Positions 28,094-37,457 of a stretch of 64,000 bases of DNA are shown piece after piece (position 1 is the first letter of the stretch; each line of letters opens with the position of its first letter). The notes under the pieces were generated by a model that saw only the letters and a program-made list of their open reading frames with translations, did not search any database and had not been told where the DNA came from. Origin of the DNA: Ningiella ruwaisensis (GTDB lineage Bacteria; Pseudomonadota; Gammaproteobacteria; Enterobacterales; Alteromonadaceae); assembly GCF_004798935.1 (NCBI RefSeq), contig NZ_RAHT01000005.1, forward strand, positions 186,001-250,000. The letters are read 5' to 3'. The position numbers and the translations under genes are program-made.

Positions 28094-29818
28094 ATGAGTA
28101 AAGGACGCACACAATTCGATTATTTAAGGCCTGCCAAGCATAGCTTAGTTTATGTAGTCTGCTCTTGTGCATTTTTTACCACGTTTTCTCAGGCTCGCGA
28201 ACTGGATCTGAGAGCGGGAGTTGAGGCTGAATACGTAATTCAAACGGTAGATGATATAGAACGCTCGCAAGAGATTGACTCAGACAATATCATTATTTCA
28301 CCTTTTTTTACTGCAATTTACGAAGCAAGAGACTTACAGTTTTTGTTAAATGCTGAGCACAATCACGTTCGGCGCTCTCTCGATTCCAATGATGTAACGA
28401 ACAATTACACGAATTATAATGCGTCGGGTCGATATGAAATTGTTCAGAATTTACTGGATTTTAACGCAAGAGCCTCTCGTTCATATCGCTCTCTGGCGGC
28501 GCAGTCTTTCTTAGTTGATAACTTTCTACTTAATGCGGATAACTTAACCAAGGTTGATCTGCAGTCAGCGGGGTTAAATTTCAATCTTCCAACCGGAGAT
28601 TACTTTGGCGTAGTCGCGAATGTTTCTGCCAGTAAAACCAGTAGTGAAACTGAAAGTGACCCAGGCGAAGATAACCCCCTTGCTCGCAATGATTTTGATA
28701 ACGATTTTCTTAATGCTTCAATCAGGATTGAAAATGGCATTGCTACACTGCCAGTTACTTATAATTTTGACGGTAGTTATAATCGTACAGAGCGACAAAA
28801 CTTTCAGGACCTTACCAGCGAATACTATAACGCCAAATTAGGTTTAAATTTAATCAGCGATTTCGCTATTAAACTTTTAGGTTCGTACGAGAATAACGAC
28901 CTCGCAAGAGAAGAGAGTGGTGAACAAGGTAGCGCGCTACGTGAATTTTATTCGTACGGCGTCGGTTTTGCATGGCAACCAAGAAACAATCGCTACATCG
29001 AACTAGGTTGGAACCGCTCTACTACTGAAGGTCTCAATGGAGAGGAAGACGAGGAAAACGACTTTTTATCAGTCGACGTAAATTGGGCATTCACTTCACG
29101 AACAAGTATCCGTGGTAATTACGGGCGGCGTTTCTTTGGTGAAAGTGGTAGCTTAAGCCTAAACCACAATCTTCGGAACTGGCGCTCCAGTATTACCTAC
29201 AATGAAAATATACTGGCAAACTCCCAGTTGCTTTTAGTTGAGCAGCCAGGTCTACTGATTTGCGCAAACGGCAGTACAGATATTTCAGACTGCAGTTTGA
29301 CCGATGAAATAAACGAAAGTGATCTAGGCCCTGATGACATACTGGTCCCTGTAATTACAAACGATTTTGAATTGAACGACAGAGTAGTCATTCGAAAAGC
29401 CTGGACGGCGCAAACCTCCGTTGATGTAAGAAGAACCACGCTAACCGCTGCCCTTAGTAAAAGCTCTAATGAAGAAGTTGAAATAGCAAGGGATCAAGAT
29501 ATATTGTTAGGTCGTTTGGGTGCGGCTATTGATATCGGCCCCCGAACAGTTTTAATCTTGGATGCCAGCTATTCCGATGTAGAAAATACTACCCCAGAAC
29601 GAGGGTTAACTGACGCAGTTATCAAACAGGCGTCCATAGAATTTGAACGCAGAATGACTCGTCGCTTGTTCGCTTCGATTGGATTTTCGTATCTTGATAG
29701 AGATAATGAACCGGGTGTGGGTAACATCGGCGGTGGCAACATACAAGGCATCAACGGCCCGCTAACCGACCGCCGAATTACTGCCAGTATTCGTTACGAA
29801 TTTGATTCTAATCGCTAA
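28094..29818 (+). CDS. XrtA-associated outer-membrane beta-barrel protein (TIGR03016 type)
   Basis: A roughly 574-residue secreted protein. The mature part is rich in alternating polar/aromatic strands (GRYEIVQNLLDFNARASRSY, RGNYGRRFFGESGS) and ends in IRYEFDSNR, as in outer-membrane barrels. It matches the PEP-CTERM-system outer-membrane family by location and strand pattern. In-frame starts at 28037 and 28091 exist, but ATG 28094 has AAGG at a workable distance and yields a signal peptide (hydrophobic stretch, then TFSQA). It may form the outer-membrane pore that the short Wza-like lipoprotein lacks. Confidence 0.82.
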   Translation: MSKGRTQFDYLRPAKHSLVYVVCSCAFFTTFSQARELDLRAGVEAEYVIQTVDDIERSQEIDSDNIIISPFFTAIYEARDLQFLLNAEHNHVRRSLDSNDVTNNYTNYNASGRYEIVQNLLDFNARASRSYRSLAAQSFLVDNFLLNADNLTKVDLQSAGLNFNLPTGDYFGVVANVSASKTSSETESDPGEDNPLARNDFDNDFLNASIRIENGIATLPVTYNFDGSYNRTERQNFQDLTSEYYNAKLGLNLISDFAIKLLGSYENNDLAREESGEQGSALREFYSYGVGFAWQPRNNRYIELGWNRSTTEGLNGEEDEENDFLSVDVNWAFTSRTSIRGNYGRRFFGESGSLSLNHNLRNWRSSITYNENILANSQLLLVEQPGLLICANGSTDISDCSLTDEINESDLGPDDILVPVITNDFELNDRVVIRKAWTAQTSVDVRRTTLTAALSKSSNEEVEIARDQDILLGRLGAAIDIGPRTVLILDASYSDVENTTPERGLTDAVIKQASIEFERRMTRRLFASIGFSYLDRDNEPGVGNIGGGNIQGINGPLTDRRITASIRYEFDSNR

Positions 29819-29829
29819 CGTAAATAAGT

Positions 29830-29868
29830 ACAGGCTTACTCATTGTAAGCCTGTTATTCTTCTTTTTT
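29830..29868 (+). terminator. Rho-independent terminator of the EPS export operon
   Basis: A perfect 10-bp stem, ACAGGCTTAC (29830-29839) and GTAAGCCTGT (29845-29854), with loop TCATT, is followed by a T-rich run on the plus strand. It lies 12 bases after the barrel gene. Its right arm touches the stop of the convergent ATPase gene, so it may serve both directions. Confidence 0.85.
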
Positions 29869-30927
29869 AAGCCTGACGTAAGCCTGATATTTTTGCTTGA
29901 GCATCTTATCGATGTATTGCGTGAGTTTAATTTTATGCTTTATGGCATCGTCAAGCGCGTCTACAAGCTCTCCGAGCATTTCTTTATAGTACGCAGCTTC
30001 CTGAATCTTATTGCCATTAGGAGTTAGGTAGGCAGTCTCAGGTTGTGAGCTAAGAGGCGTTTGCGTTTGAGCGGCTTCCTGATTAGGTGTCACGCCATCG
30101 TACTGCGCCTTGCTAACAAACATTTCACCTTTCACTTCTTCGATTACTTCACTGATGCTTTTGGCATCAAAAATTTCGAGCTCTTCTAAAAAGCCGTAAA
30201 GTAAAACTCTATCCATCAAGGTATTTACTTTTCGAGGCACACCGTTGGTGAATCTGTAGATTGAATCGTGCGCTTCGTCTGATATTAAATTTTCTTTATC
30301 ACACCCAGCATGATGCAATCTGTGCTCGATATAATTTTTCATCTCATCCCGGCTAAGCGGGGTCAAATGGCATGAGGCAACAATACGCTGTCTGAATTGC
30401 TCCATATTTGGCGCACGCAAAATGGGTTGTAATTCTGCCTGTCCAAGTAAAAAACTTTGTAGCAAAGGCTTTCCGTCAAGCTGAAAGTTTGAAAGCATAC
30501 GCAGCTCTTCGATTGTTTCAAGCGGGAGGTTTTGAGCCTCGTCTACCAGTAATAGAGCTCGCTTTCCGTTGGCATTTAACTGTTCAAGAAAAATTTGAAT
30601 ACTTTCAAGTAAATCTGACTTGGAGCGGCCTTCAACCGGAAGGTGAAATTTGGACGCCACCATTTTTACTAATTCGTCAGGCGTTAATTTTGGCGTGACG
30701 ATTTGTGCCGGATAGATATCTTCTGCGATTTTATCCAATAAACTATTGGCAATGGTGGTTTTGCCTGTACCAATATCGCCTGTAATTACAATAAAGCCCT
30801 CTGCTTGCGAGAGGCCATACTGCAAATAAGACATAGCGCGTTTATGCAGCTTACTTTCGAAGAAGAAGCTTGGGTCAGGCGTTAATTGAAATGGCTTGGA
30901 GCTCAAGCCATAGTAGCTTTCGTACAT
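29854..30927 (-). CDS. XrtA-associated AAA ATPase (ExeA/GspA-like)
   Basis: A 357-residue ATPase of the exosortase-associated family TIGR03015, related to ExeA. It starts MYESYYGLSSKPFQLTPDPS, has Walker A GDIGTGKTT at 50-58 and Walker B LLLVDEAQ at about 125-132, and a sensor-like NGVPRKVNTL near residue 240. The C-terminal 80 residues are charged and possibly coiled-coil. Its exact job in EPS loci is unknown. The start has AAGGGA at good spacing. It is transcribed towards the export operon and ends at their shared terminator. Confidence 0.9.
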   Translation of the reverse strand: MYESYYGLSSKPFQLTPDPSFFFESKLHKRAMSYLQYGLSQAEGFIVITGDIGTGKTTIANSLLDKIAEDIYPAQIVTPKLTPDELVKMVASKFHLPVEGRSKSDLLESIQIFLEQLNANGKRALLLVDEAQNLPLETIEELRMLSNFQLDGKPLLQSFLLGQAELQPILRAPNMEQFRQRIVASCHLTPLSRDEMKNYIEHRLHHAGCDKENLISDEAHDSIYRFTNGVPRKVNTLMDRVLLYGFLEELEIFDAKSISEVIEEVKGEMFVSKAQYDGVTPNQEAAQTQTPLSSQPETAYLTPNGNKIQEAAYYKEMLGELVDALDDAIKHKIKLTQYIDKMLKQKYQAYVRLKKEE

Positions 30928-31140
30928 AATTAAATCCCTTGATGATTACGCTTGCGACACCTACTCTAATAACAAGCTTAAGCGACGCTCTAGAGTGCTA
31001 TGCTTAAATGTCAAATTGACGCGAAAAGCGGCGACACAACGCAATCTTTTTTGAGCAATTGACGACTCATCGTTCCGTTGCCTTAATTGTATAATCTTCG
31101 AGCAATTAAGGCTATCTATGATTTACACAAATTTGGATGA
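30928..31140. other. Gene-free upstream region of the XrtA ATPase
   Basis: No coding region is visible. CAATTAAGGC/GCCTTAATTG-type inverted sequences occur near 31078-31112 (GCCTTAATTGTATAAT and GCAATTAAGGC), which could be a hairpin or operator. The rest of the gap to 31335 is the long palindrome described separately. Confidence 0.4.
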
Positions 31141-31321
31141 TGAAATTGACCAATAAATCGTTTTAAATCGCTTTGATGAGTAATGCTATGTTACAAATGA
31201 AAGCCGCTTCAAGCTCATCCGTGAGACGCTTGACAAAAAACATCCCTGTTTTTTGACACTTTCATTTGTGACATAGCATTACTCAATTTGTCTTTTAAAA
31301 CGATTTATTGCGTCAATTTCA
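31141..31321. repeat. Long compound palindrome, copy 1 (CATGGATG-family core)
   Basis: Arms at about 31141-31203 and 31259-31321 are inverted copies of each other with a few mismatches and small gaps. The 55-base core at 31204-31258 holds two small hairpins. Read on the minus strand, the core matches the core of copy 2 (34315-34369) at 49 of 55 positions by my count. The arms are unrelated to those of copies 2 and 3. The element lies between hldE and the XrtA ATPase, both on the minus strand. Confidence 0.85.
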
Positions 31322-31335
31322 CCAAAATAATTCTT

Positions 31336-32766
31336 CTAACGTCCGCCTTTTTCTATAATCTGCGAAATAATGCCTGTGGTAGATACACCATCTTCGAACC
31401 CAAGCACCTTAACCTCTCCGCCATTTGCTTTGACCTCAGCGCCTCCAACAATTTCATCTTCGCGATAATCTCCGCCTTTCACTAAGATGTCTGGCAATAA
31501 TTCACTGATGAGTCGCTGCAGAGTTTCCTCAGAAAATTCAAGCACCCAGTCAACGGCAGATAATCCGGCAAGTACGGCCATTCGTCGAGACACGTTATTT
31601 ACCGGGCGTCCGGGTCCTTTAAGTGCGGTGACAGATGCATCAGAATTGACCGCTACAATCAATCGGTCGCCCAAAGATGCAGCTTCGTTTAAATAGCTTA
31701 CGTGCCCAGCATGTAAAATATCAAAACACCCGTTAGTAAAAACAATACGCTCAGCACGTTCTTTTGCCTGGCTAACCGCCATTTTTAACTGCGCTTCGCT
31801 CATAACTCCGCCATCAATAGACTTGTGAGAATTAAGTGCAAGCGCAAGCTCCGTTGTGCTTACCGTAGAAGTGCCCAGTTTTCCAACTACAACACCAGCA
31901 GCATGATTTGCTAACTGGCAAGACAAACGCATGTCCAGCCCTGATGCAATGGCGCAAGCCAAGGTAGATACCACGGTATCCCCTGCCCCCGTTACATCAT
32001 ATACTTCTTTTGCCAAAGCTGGCAGATGGTAAGCGCTGGATTGACGGTCAAACAATGACATGCCTTTTTCGGAGCGCGTGAGTAATACGTGCTTGAGATC
32101 AAGTCGATGACATAACTGCGCGGCAAGGTCCTGAAGTTCGGCTTCACTATTATGCTCCCCAGCCACTTCGCTAAATTCACTCATATTTGGCGTGATAACG
32201 GTTGCGCCTTTGTACTTCTCAAATGAGTTTCCTTTGGGATCGACTATTATAGGTTTGCCTGCTTCTTTGGCGAATTCAATCAGCTGTTTTACCTCAGACA
32301 GGCAGCCTTTGGCATAGTCAGATAGTACGATAACGTCTGCTTGTTCGACATAACGTGCATACTTATTAAGTAAATTTGTTTTATCAACATCATCGAATGG
32401 CTTTTCAAAATCAAGACGAATAAGCTGCTGATTGCGACTCATGACCCGTAACTTAGTGATGGTATCTCTGTCTTTTATTTCGCTAAAATCAGGTCTTACG
32501 CCTCGCGCCTCCAGCTGCGTTTGAAGAATTTTTGCAGACTCATCACAACCTACCAAGCCCAGCAAGGTCACTGTTGCGCCTAGTGCTGCCGCGTTTACAG
32601 CGACGTTTGCTGCGCCGCCCGGTCTGTCTTCGATATCACCTACTTTTACCACTGGAACGGGAGCTTCGGGTGAAATTCTCGCGGTAGAACCTGACCAATA
32701 GCGGTCAAGCATTACGTCACCAACAATGAGAAGTTTGCTTTGTGTAAATTCTGGAATTTGTGCCAT
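31336..32766 (-). CDS. hldE: Bifunctional D-glycero-beta-D-manno-heptose-7-phosphate kinase / heptose-1-phosphate adenylyltransferase
   Basis: Cytoplasmic enzyme of the ADP-heptose pathway for lipopolysaccharide inner core. The 476-residue length is normal. Residues 1 to about 318 are a ribokinase-like kinase ([14 protein letters not shown] at the start, [14 protein letters not shown] with the catalytic Asp near 260). Residues about 345-476 are a nucleotidyltransferase with [14 protein letters not shown]. The gene is 50 bases from a divergent GIY-YIG gene and is followed by the palindromic element. Not functionally part of the EPS locus as far as sequence shows. Confidence 0.97.
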   Translation of the reverse strand: MAQIPEFTQSKLLIVGDVMLDRYWSGSTARISPEAPVPVVKVGDIEDRPGGAANVAVNAAALGATVTLLGLVGCDESAKILQTQLEARGVRPDFSEIKDRDTITKLRVMSRNQQLIRLDFEKPFDDVDKTNLLNKYARYVEQADVIVLSDYAKGCLSEVKQLIEFAKEAGKPIIVDPKGNSFEKYKGATVITPNMSEFSEVAGEHNSEAELQDLAAQLCHRLDLKHVLLTRSEKGMSLFDRQSSAYHLPALAKEVYDVTGAGDTVVSTLACAIASGLDMRLSCQLANHAAGVVVGKLGTSTVSTTELALALNSHKSIDGGVMSEAQLKMAVSQAKERAERIVFTNGCFDILHAGHVSYLNEAASLGDRLIVAVNSDASVTALKGPGRPVNNVSRRMAVLAGLSAVDWVLEFSEETLQRLISELLPDILVKGGDYREDEIVGGAEVKANGGEVKVLGFEDGVSTTGIISQIIEKGGR

Positions 32767-32815
32767 CTACGTGTAATATGCCACCAAATAAAACATAGCT
32801 CGGAGTATAACAGCG

Positions 32816-33151
32816 ATGACAAAAATTGCGACGGTGGAAAGCACCTCGCCTTCATGGTTTTTATATGTCATTGAGACGGCACATGGAAACTTGTACACGG
32901 GTATCACAACTGATGTACGCCGACGTTATAAAGAACATTGTGATCAGTCTGCTAAAACGGCCAAGGCATTGCGAGGCAAAGCGCCGCTTTCGTTACGCTT
33001 TGTCTGCGTTTTAAATTCTCACTCTGATGCGCTTAAAGCTGAAATCTGGCTAAAAAAGCAACGCAGAAAAATCAAAGAGCGTATTATCAACCAACAGCTT
33101 TCCATCCCTTTTGAGCACAATCCTCTAACACAATTGGTCGATTGTAAGTGA
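32816..33151 (+). CDS. GIY-YIG domain protein (UPF0213/YhbQ-like)
   Basis: A 111-residue single-domain protein. The GIY-YIG signature is seen as FLYVIETAHGNLYTGIT near residues 16-32, followed by VRRRYKEH; the second-half LKAEIWLKKQRRKIKERII is typical of the YhbQ/UPF0213 group. Such proteins are putative nucleases with unclear role. The 49-base divergent spacer with hldE must hold both promoters. Confidence 0.85.
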   Translation: MTKIATVESTSPSWFLYVIETAHGNLYTGITTDVRRRYKEHCDQSAKTAKALRGKAPLSLRFVCVLNSHSDALKAEIWLKKQRRKIKERIINQQLSIPFEHNPLTQLVDCK

Positions 33152-33208
33152 AAGTACTTTAGCGAAATTTTTGCTTAGCTTAAGCTAGGCTCTGAATTAT
33201 TCAATGAG

Positions 33209-34117
33209 TTACGCGCTAACAAAAATATTGCTAAATAAAAGCGCAATTCCTATCGCTAACACGGCTTCAATACTGGCAATGCCAATGTTGTGCTGCAACG
33301 ACACCTCAGACTTCCAGTTGACGCCAGCAAGCACCAGACGCTTGCAAATAGAGGTCATCAACATTAACGCTCCTGCGAGAACAAGCCCAAGAATAAGCCA
33401 TCCTGTCACATTACTGACGTAAGATTGCGGTTCGTAAATAAGTAATTTATTGGCAGCAGATACCGCAATCGAAATTCCAATGAGATTGCCACTATGTTGC
33501 AGCGCAAGCGCGATTTGACCGGTACATAAGGTTTTTTGAAAAGACGTATCCTGATTACTTTCAGCATAGCGATATTCATAAACCCGGGTGGCAAAGAGCA
33601 AAACAGCAATAACCACAATTACACTTGTAAAAATTGCCACAAAGGCGTTGATGTCGGCACCTTGCGCCCACTCTATAATTGCCTTTGTAATGATCGCTGA
33701 TGAAATTGCACTTGCTGCATCTACCAGCGCTACCGACACATTCTTTTGCTCGATCATCTCGTTCTTGTTAACTTGATTAAGCACTACCTTGTCGTGCGCC
33801 AAGCGGCCAATTTTTACCAGCACAATTCCCAGGCCACCAAATAGAAGCATGCCTATCGCGGCCACTTCGTACCCTAAGCCAACATGACGCCCCACTACCG
33901 CAGAAAGCACTATAGTAAGTGCTAACATCCGCCCTGCTAAACTAATGCCAAAAGCAAAGTTATCTCGCTTGCCTAATTCGTCTCGTACACTGGCTTTAAC
34001 CATAACACCCGATAAGGCTCTAATGGCAAATAACAATGCAATTGCGATAGCCACATCTATTGCCAAATAAACCAATACACTGGTAGAAAAAGGTAAAAGT
34101 TGAATCAATTGTTCCAT
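33209..34117 (-). CDS. Inner-membrane protein with two DUF350 domains
   Basis: A 302-residue polytopic protein with about eight hydrophobic segments. Each half carries a DUF350-like segment: DNFAFGISLAGRMLALTIV near residue 50 and the LALQHSGNLIGISIAVSAAN segment near residue 205. Function is not established. The longest frame starts with GTG at 34123, but that codon lies inside the likely ribosome-binding site AGGTG; ATG 34117 fits better. It is divergent from glnE, with a long palindrome between them. Confidence 0.7.
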   Translation of the reverse strand: MEQLIQLLPFSTSVLVYLAIDVAIAIALLFAIRALSGVMVKASVRDELGKRDNFAFGISLAGRMLALTIVLSAVVGRHVGLGYEVAAIGMLLFGGLGIVLVKIGRLAHDKVVLNQVNKNEMIEQKNVSVALVDAASAISSAIITKAIIEWAQGADINAFVAIFTSVIVVIAVLLFATRVYEYRYAESNQDTSFQKTLCTGQIALALQHSGNLIGISIAVSAANKLLIYEPQSYVSNVTGWLILGLVLAGALMLMTSICKRLVLAGVNWKSEVSLQHNIGIASIEAVLAIGIALLFSNIFVSA

Positions 34118-34255
34118 ATACACCTGTTATGAGGCTTCTTGCCTCTGTAAAATTAGTCGTGTTAAATCAAGTTAGCGAGTAAAAAAGAAATAGTTTAAGG
34201 TGCTAAGCAAAGTAAAGCAAAGCAAGCTTTGATGAGTGACGTTTATTAGGGTCTG

Positions 34256-34428
34256 TTGATTTTATTGGAGCAGGTCGTAATCGCGAAAGAGTAGCAGCAC
34301 CGTCTAAAATAAAGTGTCGAAAAACATGGATGTTTTTCGTCAAGCGCCTCATGGATGAGCTTGAAGCGTCTTTATTTTAGACGGTGCTGCTACTCGTAAA
34401 AGCGATTTACCTGCTCCAGTAAAATCAA
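34256..34428. repeat. Long compound palindrome, copy 2 (CATGGATG-family core)
   Basis: Arms at about 34256-34314 and 34370-34428 are inverted copies (GGAGCAGGT and GTAGCAGCACCGTCTA are shared; a few internal mismatches). The 55-base core at 34315-34369 consists of two adjacent palindromes, each centred on CATGGATG: TGTCGAAAAACAT-GG-ATG and CCTCAT-GG-ATGAG. It matches copy 1's core on the opposite strand. It lies in the divergent gap between the DUF350 gene and glnE, so it is not a simple terminator. The remaining bases of this 352-base gap hold no gene. Confidence 0.88.
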
Positions 34429-34475
34429 TCTTGTACTGTGACACATACCACAAAATCTAAAAAGTTGAGCAAGCC

Positions 34476-37457
34476 ATGCCTGATATAAATAATGCGAAAG
34501 ATTCCATACGCAAAGCCCTTAGCTACAGCGAATTTGTTTCGCGTGTGAATGAGCAACAGTCAGACGCGTTGTTGGACGCCTTTGTCGATTTAGGCAGCTA
34601 TATAGACACGTATGCAAGCAATGATGAAGCAAGTCGCGCAGATCATATTGGCAACTTTTACAGAGAAAAGCTGCAGAGCGCGCTAAACGAAATCGCTGTT
34701 GATGTAAAAAATGAATCCAAATTAATGGCGGCTTTGCGGAAATTCAGGCATGCCGAAATGGCCGCTATCGCATGCTATGACTTGCTAAACGAGCAGAGCA
34801 TTGAAGACTCAATGATAGAGGTGTCTGCACTTGCCGATACCATAATCAATTCGGCCTATTTTTGGTTGCATCAGGCGTTTATTGAAAAGTACGGAAGCCC
34901 GATATACGAAAAAAGCAGCCAAAGTCCTCAGCATTTACAAATCTTGGCAATGGGCAAGCTTGGCGGAAAGGAACTTAACTTCTCATCCGACATTGATTTA
35001 ATTTTTACCTATCCCTTTGCTGGTGAAACGCAAGGCTCAAAACGTGCGCTCAGTCATCAGCAGCTTTTCACAAAACTGGCTCAAAAGCTTATTCACTGCC
35101 TCGATACCATAACCGAGCATGGTCGTTGCTTTCGGGTAGATATGCGGCTTCGTCCCATGGGTGAATCGGGGCCTTTAGTGATGCCGCATGCGGCATTTGA
35201 GTCTTACTATCAAGAGCAAGGGCGCGCATGGGAACGCTACGCTATGCAAAAAATGCGCATCATCAATGCAGACCCTGAAAATAATGCGCAAGCCAAAGCA
35301 TTACGCGACATCATTCATCCATTTACCTACCGACGATACCTGGATTTCACCACCATCGACGCCATTCGCGAAATGAAGCGATTAATTGAAAATGAAGTAA
35401 AGCGGCGTCAGCTAAACGACAATATCAAATTAGGAAAAGGCGGTATCCGAGAAGTCGAGTTTTTTGTGCAGGCACTACAGTTAATTCATGCCGGGCGCAC
35501 GGTAGAATGTCAAACGTCCAGCACCTTAAAAGGCTTGCTCGCGTTAAAAGAACAAGAATTCGTACCAAACGCCACATACAGTCAAATGCGTGAAGATTAT
35601 CTTTATCTCAGGCGCATCGAGCACTTTTTGCAGATGTTTAACGATGAACAAACACAAACGCTCCCTTGTGATTCAAGCAAGCAAAAAAGGCTAGCTGAAT
35701 TGGTCGGGCTCGAGAGCTACCAACAACTTACTGAGTGCATCTTTGCAAGCATGTCTCGTATCCACGATGTTTTTAACAGCGTTATAGAAGACGCTAATGA
35801 AAGAAGCTCCCCGCATCATGATTCTTCACATCATAGTAAGGATGTGAAGAATCAGTCAGATGCCAAGGAGATATTTGATGACGTGTGGGAGCTTGAGATG
35901 GATAAGGCAGAAATTGACGCCTTGTTGCTACCACTTGTTAAAGATCTCACCAACCCGGACGCAGTTGAAAAGCAGTCAAGTGAACTGGCTCAGCAAATCA
36001 TCGACTTCCAACACAAGGTAAAGGTCAGCGGCTTAAGTGAACGAGGGATTCGGTCTGTTAATAAGCTTATGCCTTTGTTGCTATCTGAATTACTCATCGA
36101 CACCAATCCGACAGAGAAAGACTCACTTAAGCAACACTACCTGGATAATAAAGTTCGCGGTGTGTTCAACATTTTGCAAACCATAACCGGTCGAGTCACC
36201 TATTTGGACTTACTTCGAGAAAACCCAGATGTGCGCCAACGCCTATATAAACTGTGTGAAAAAAGTTATTGGGTAGCGCAGCAAATCGCGCTGCATCCAA
36301 TTTTGCTCGATGAATTGCTTCACCCTGTTTATTTGCAAACTGACGAAAGCAATTTAGAAGACTACCGTACGCAATGCATGGACGAGCTAAATCAGTTGCT
36401 ATTGCGGGTGTTGCCTGATGACGTTGAACAAATCATGGATACGCTTAGACTATTTAAGCACACATTTCAGTTGCGTATCGCTGCCGCCGATATTGTTGGC
36501 ACCATCGCTATCAATCAGGTGAGCGACAGATTAAGTATTTTGGCAGAAGTCATTCTTGAAAAGGTGGTTAATCTCGCATGGCGCGAAACCACAGAAAAAT
36601 ACGGTTCTCCTTGTAACTGCGATGCAGAAAACACCGGTTTAGGCATTATTGCTTATGGTAAATTTGGCGGTATTGAACTTAGCTACGGTTCCGACCTGGA
36701 CGTTGTATTTTTGTTTGATTCCGAGCGTGAAGGCAGCACAGATGAAAGCGGCACGCGCAAAGCGCTAAGCCACTTGGCGTTTTACACCAAGCTTATTCAG
36801 CGTATTACCTTTTATTGCGTCACCAAAACGTATAATGGTCAGTTATACGACATTGATTTGCGACTTCGCCCCTCAGGTGATTCAGGATTGCTTATCTCAC
36901 ACATTGATAGTTTTGCTGAATATCAACAAAAAAGTGCGTGGGTTTGGGAGCACCAAGCGCTAGTCCGTGCGCGATGCGTATATGGCTCCAAATCGCTTCG
37001 ACAAGCTTTTATCAGTGTTCGTCATCAAATTCTATCCATCACCCGGGATGCCGAATCGCTTTTAGAAGATGTGCATAAAATGCGCCTTAAAATGCGCGAA
37101 CATTTAAATAAGAGTACCCAATCAGATATAGATATTAAGCAATGTGAAGGAGGAATTGTTGATATAGAGTTTATGGTGCAATTTTGGATTTTGAACCATA
37201 CATGCAAACATCCGCGTTTGAGCACTTGGTCAGACAATTTACGTATTTTGGATGATTTAGCTTCAGAGCATATTATTGATGCGCACTTGGCTGAAGAGTT
37301 AAAACGAAGCTATTTATGGCTGAGGCATTTAGGTCACCGGATCCAGCTATCTGGACGGGAATTGGCAACGCCCTCCAGTAACTTATCGCAGGTACTTGCG
37401 AAAGTGAAAACAGCGTATGACGGGCTCTTTAGTCAAGTTGTTGGCAATTCGATTTAA
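34476..37457 (+). CDS. glnE: Glutamine synthetase adenylyltransferase/deadenylase
   Basis: A 993-residue bifunctional enzyme that adds or removes AMP on glutamine synthetase in response to PII. Two nucleotidyltransferase domains are visible: the first with GKLGGKELNFSSDIDLIF near residue 162, the second with GKFGGIELSYGSDLDVVF near residue 725. Helical linkers and C-terminal GGIVDIEFMVQFW are also typical. Length is normal for the family. Its last 29 bases overlap, in convergent orientation, the next minus-strand gene. Confidence 0.97.
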   Translation: MPDINNAKDSIRKALSYSEFVSRVNEQQSDALLDAFVDLGSYIDTYASNDEASRADHIGNFYREKLQSALNEIAVDVKNESKLMAALRKFRHAEMAAIACYDLLNEQSIEDSMIEVSALADTIINSAYFWLHQAFIEKYGSPIYEKSSQSPQHLQILAMGKLGGKELNFSSDIDLIFTYPFAGETQGSKRALSHQQLFTKLAQKLIHCLDTITEHGRCFRVDMRLRPMGESGPLVMPHAAFESYYQEQGRAWERYAMQKMRIINADPENNAQAKALRDIIHPFTYRRYLDFTTIDAIREMKRLIENEVKRRQLNDNIKLGKGGIREVEFFVQALQLIHAGRTVECQTSSTLKGLLALKEQEFVPNATYSQMREDYLYLRRIEHFLQMFNDEQTQTLPCDSSKQKRLAELVGLESYQQLTECIFASMSRIHDVFNSVIEDANERSSPHHDSSHHSKDVKNQSDAKEIFDDVWELEMDKAEIDALLLPLVKDLTNPDAVEKQSSELAQQIIDFQHKVKVSGLSERGIRSVNKLMPLLLSELLIDTNPTEKDSLKQHYLDNKVRGVFNILQTITGRVTYLDLLRENPDVRQRLYKLCEKSYWVAQQIALHPILLDELLHPVYLQTDESNLEDYRTQCMDELNQLLLRVLPDDVEQIMDTLRLFKHTFQLRIAAADIVGTIAINQVSDRLSILAEVILEKVVNLAWRETTEKYGSPCNCDAENTGLGIIAYGKFGGIELSYGSDLDVVFLFDSEREGSTDESGTRKALSHLAFYTKLIQRITFYCVTKTYNGQLYDIDLRLRPSGDSGLLISHIDSFAEYQQKSAWVWEHQALVRARCVYGSKSLRQAFISVRHQILSITRDAESLLEDVHKMRLKMREHLNKSTQSDIDIKQCEGGIVDIEFMVQFWILNHTCKHPRLSTWSDNLRILDDLASEHIIDAHLAEELKRSYLWLRHLGHRIQLSGRELATPSSNLSQVLAKVKTAYDGLFSQVVGNSI

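Noticed and set aside
31204-31258. Core of palindrome 1 as a simple rho-independent terminator for hldE
   Set aside because: The AAAAAACA/TGTTTTTT hairpin looks terminator-like, but it is nested in much longer arms, and the same core lies in a divergent promoter region in copy 2, so termination does not explain the family.
33176-33187. TAGCTTAAGCTA palindrome as a terminator after the GIY-YIG gene
   Set aside because: The stem is short and AT-rich with no loop and no T-run following it; not strong enough to annotate.
33588-33776. Plus-strand frame inside the DUF350 gene
   Set aside because: Shadow of the minus-strand membrane protein; alternating hydrophobic composition is explained by the real gene.
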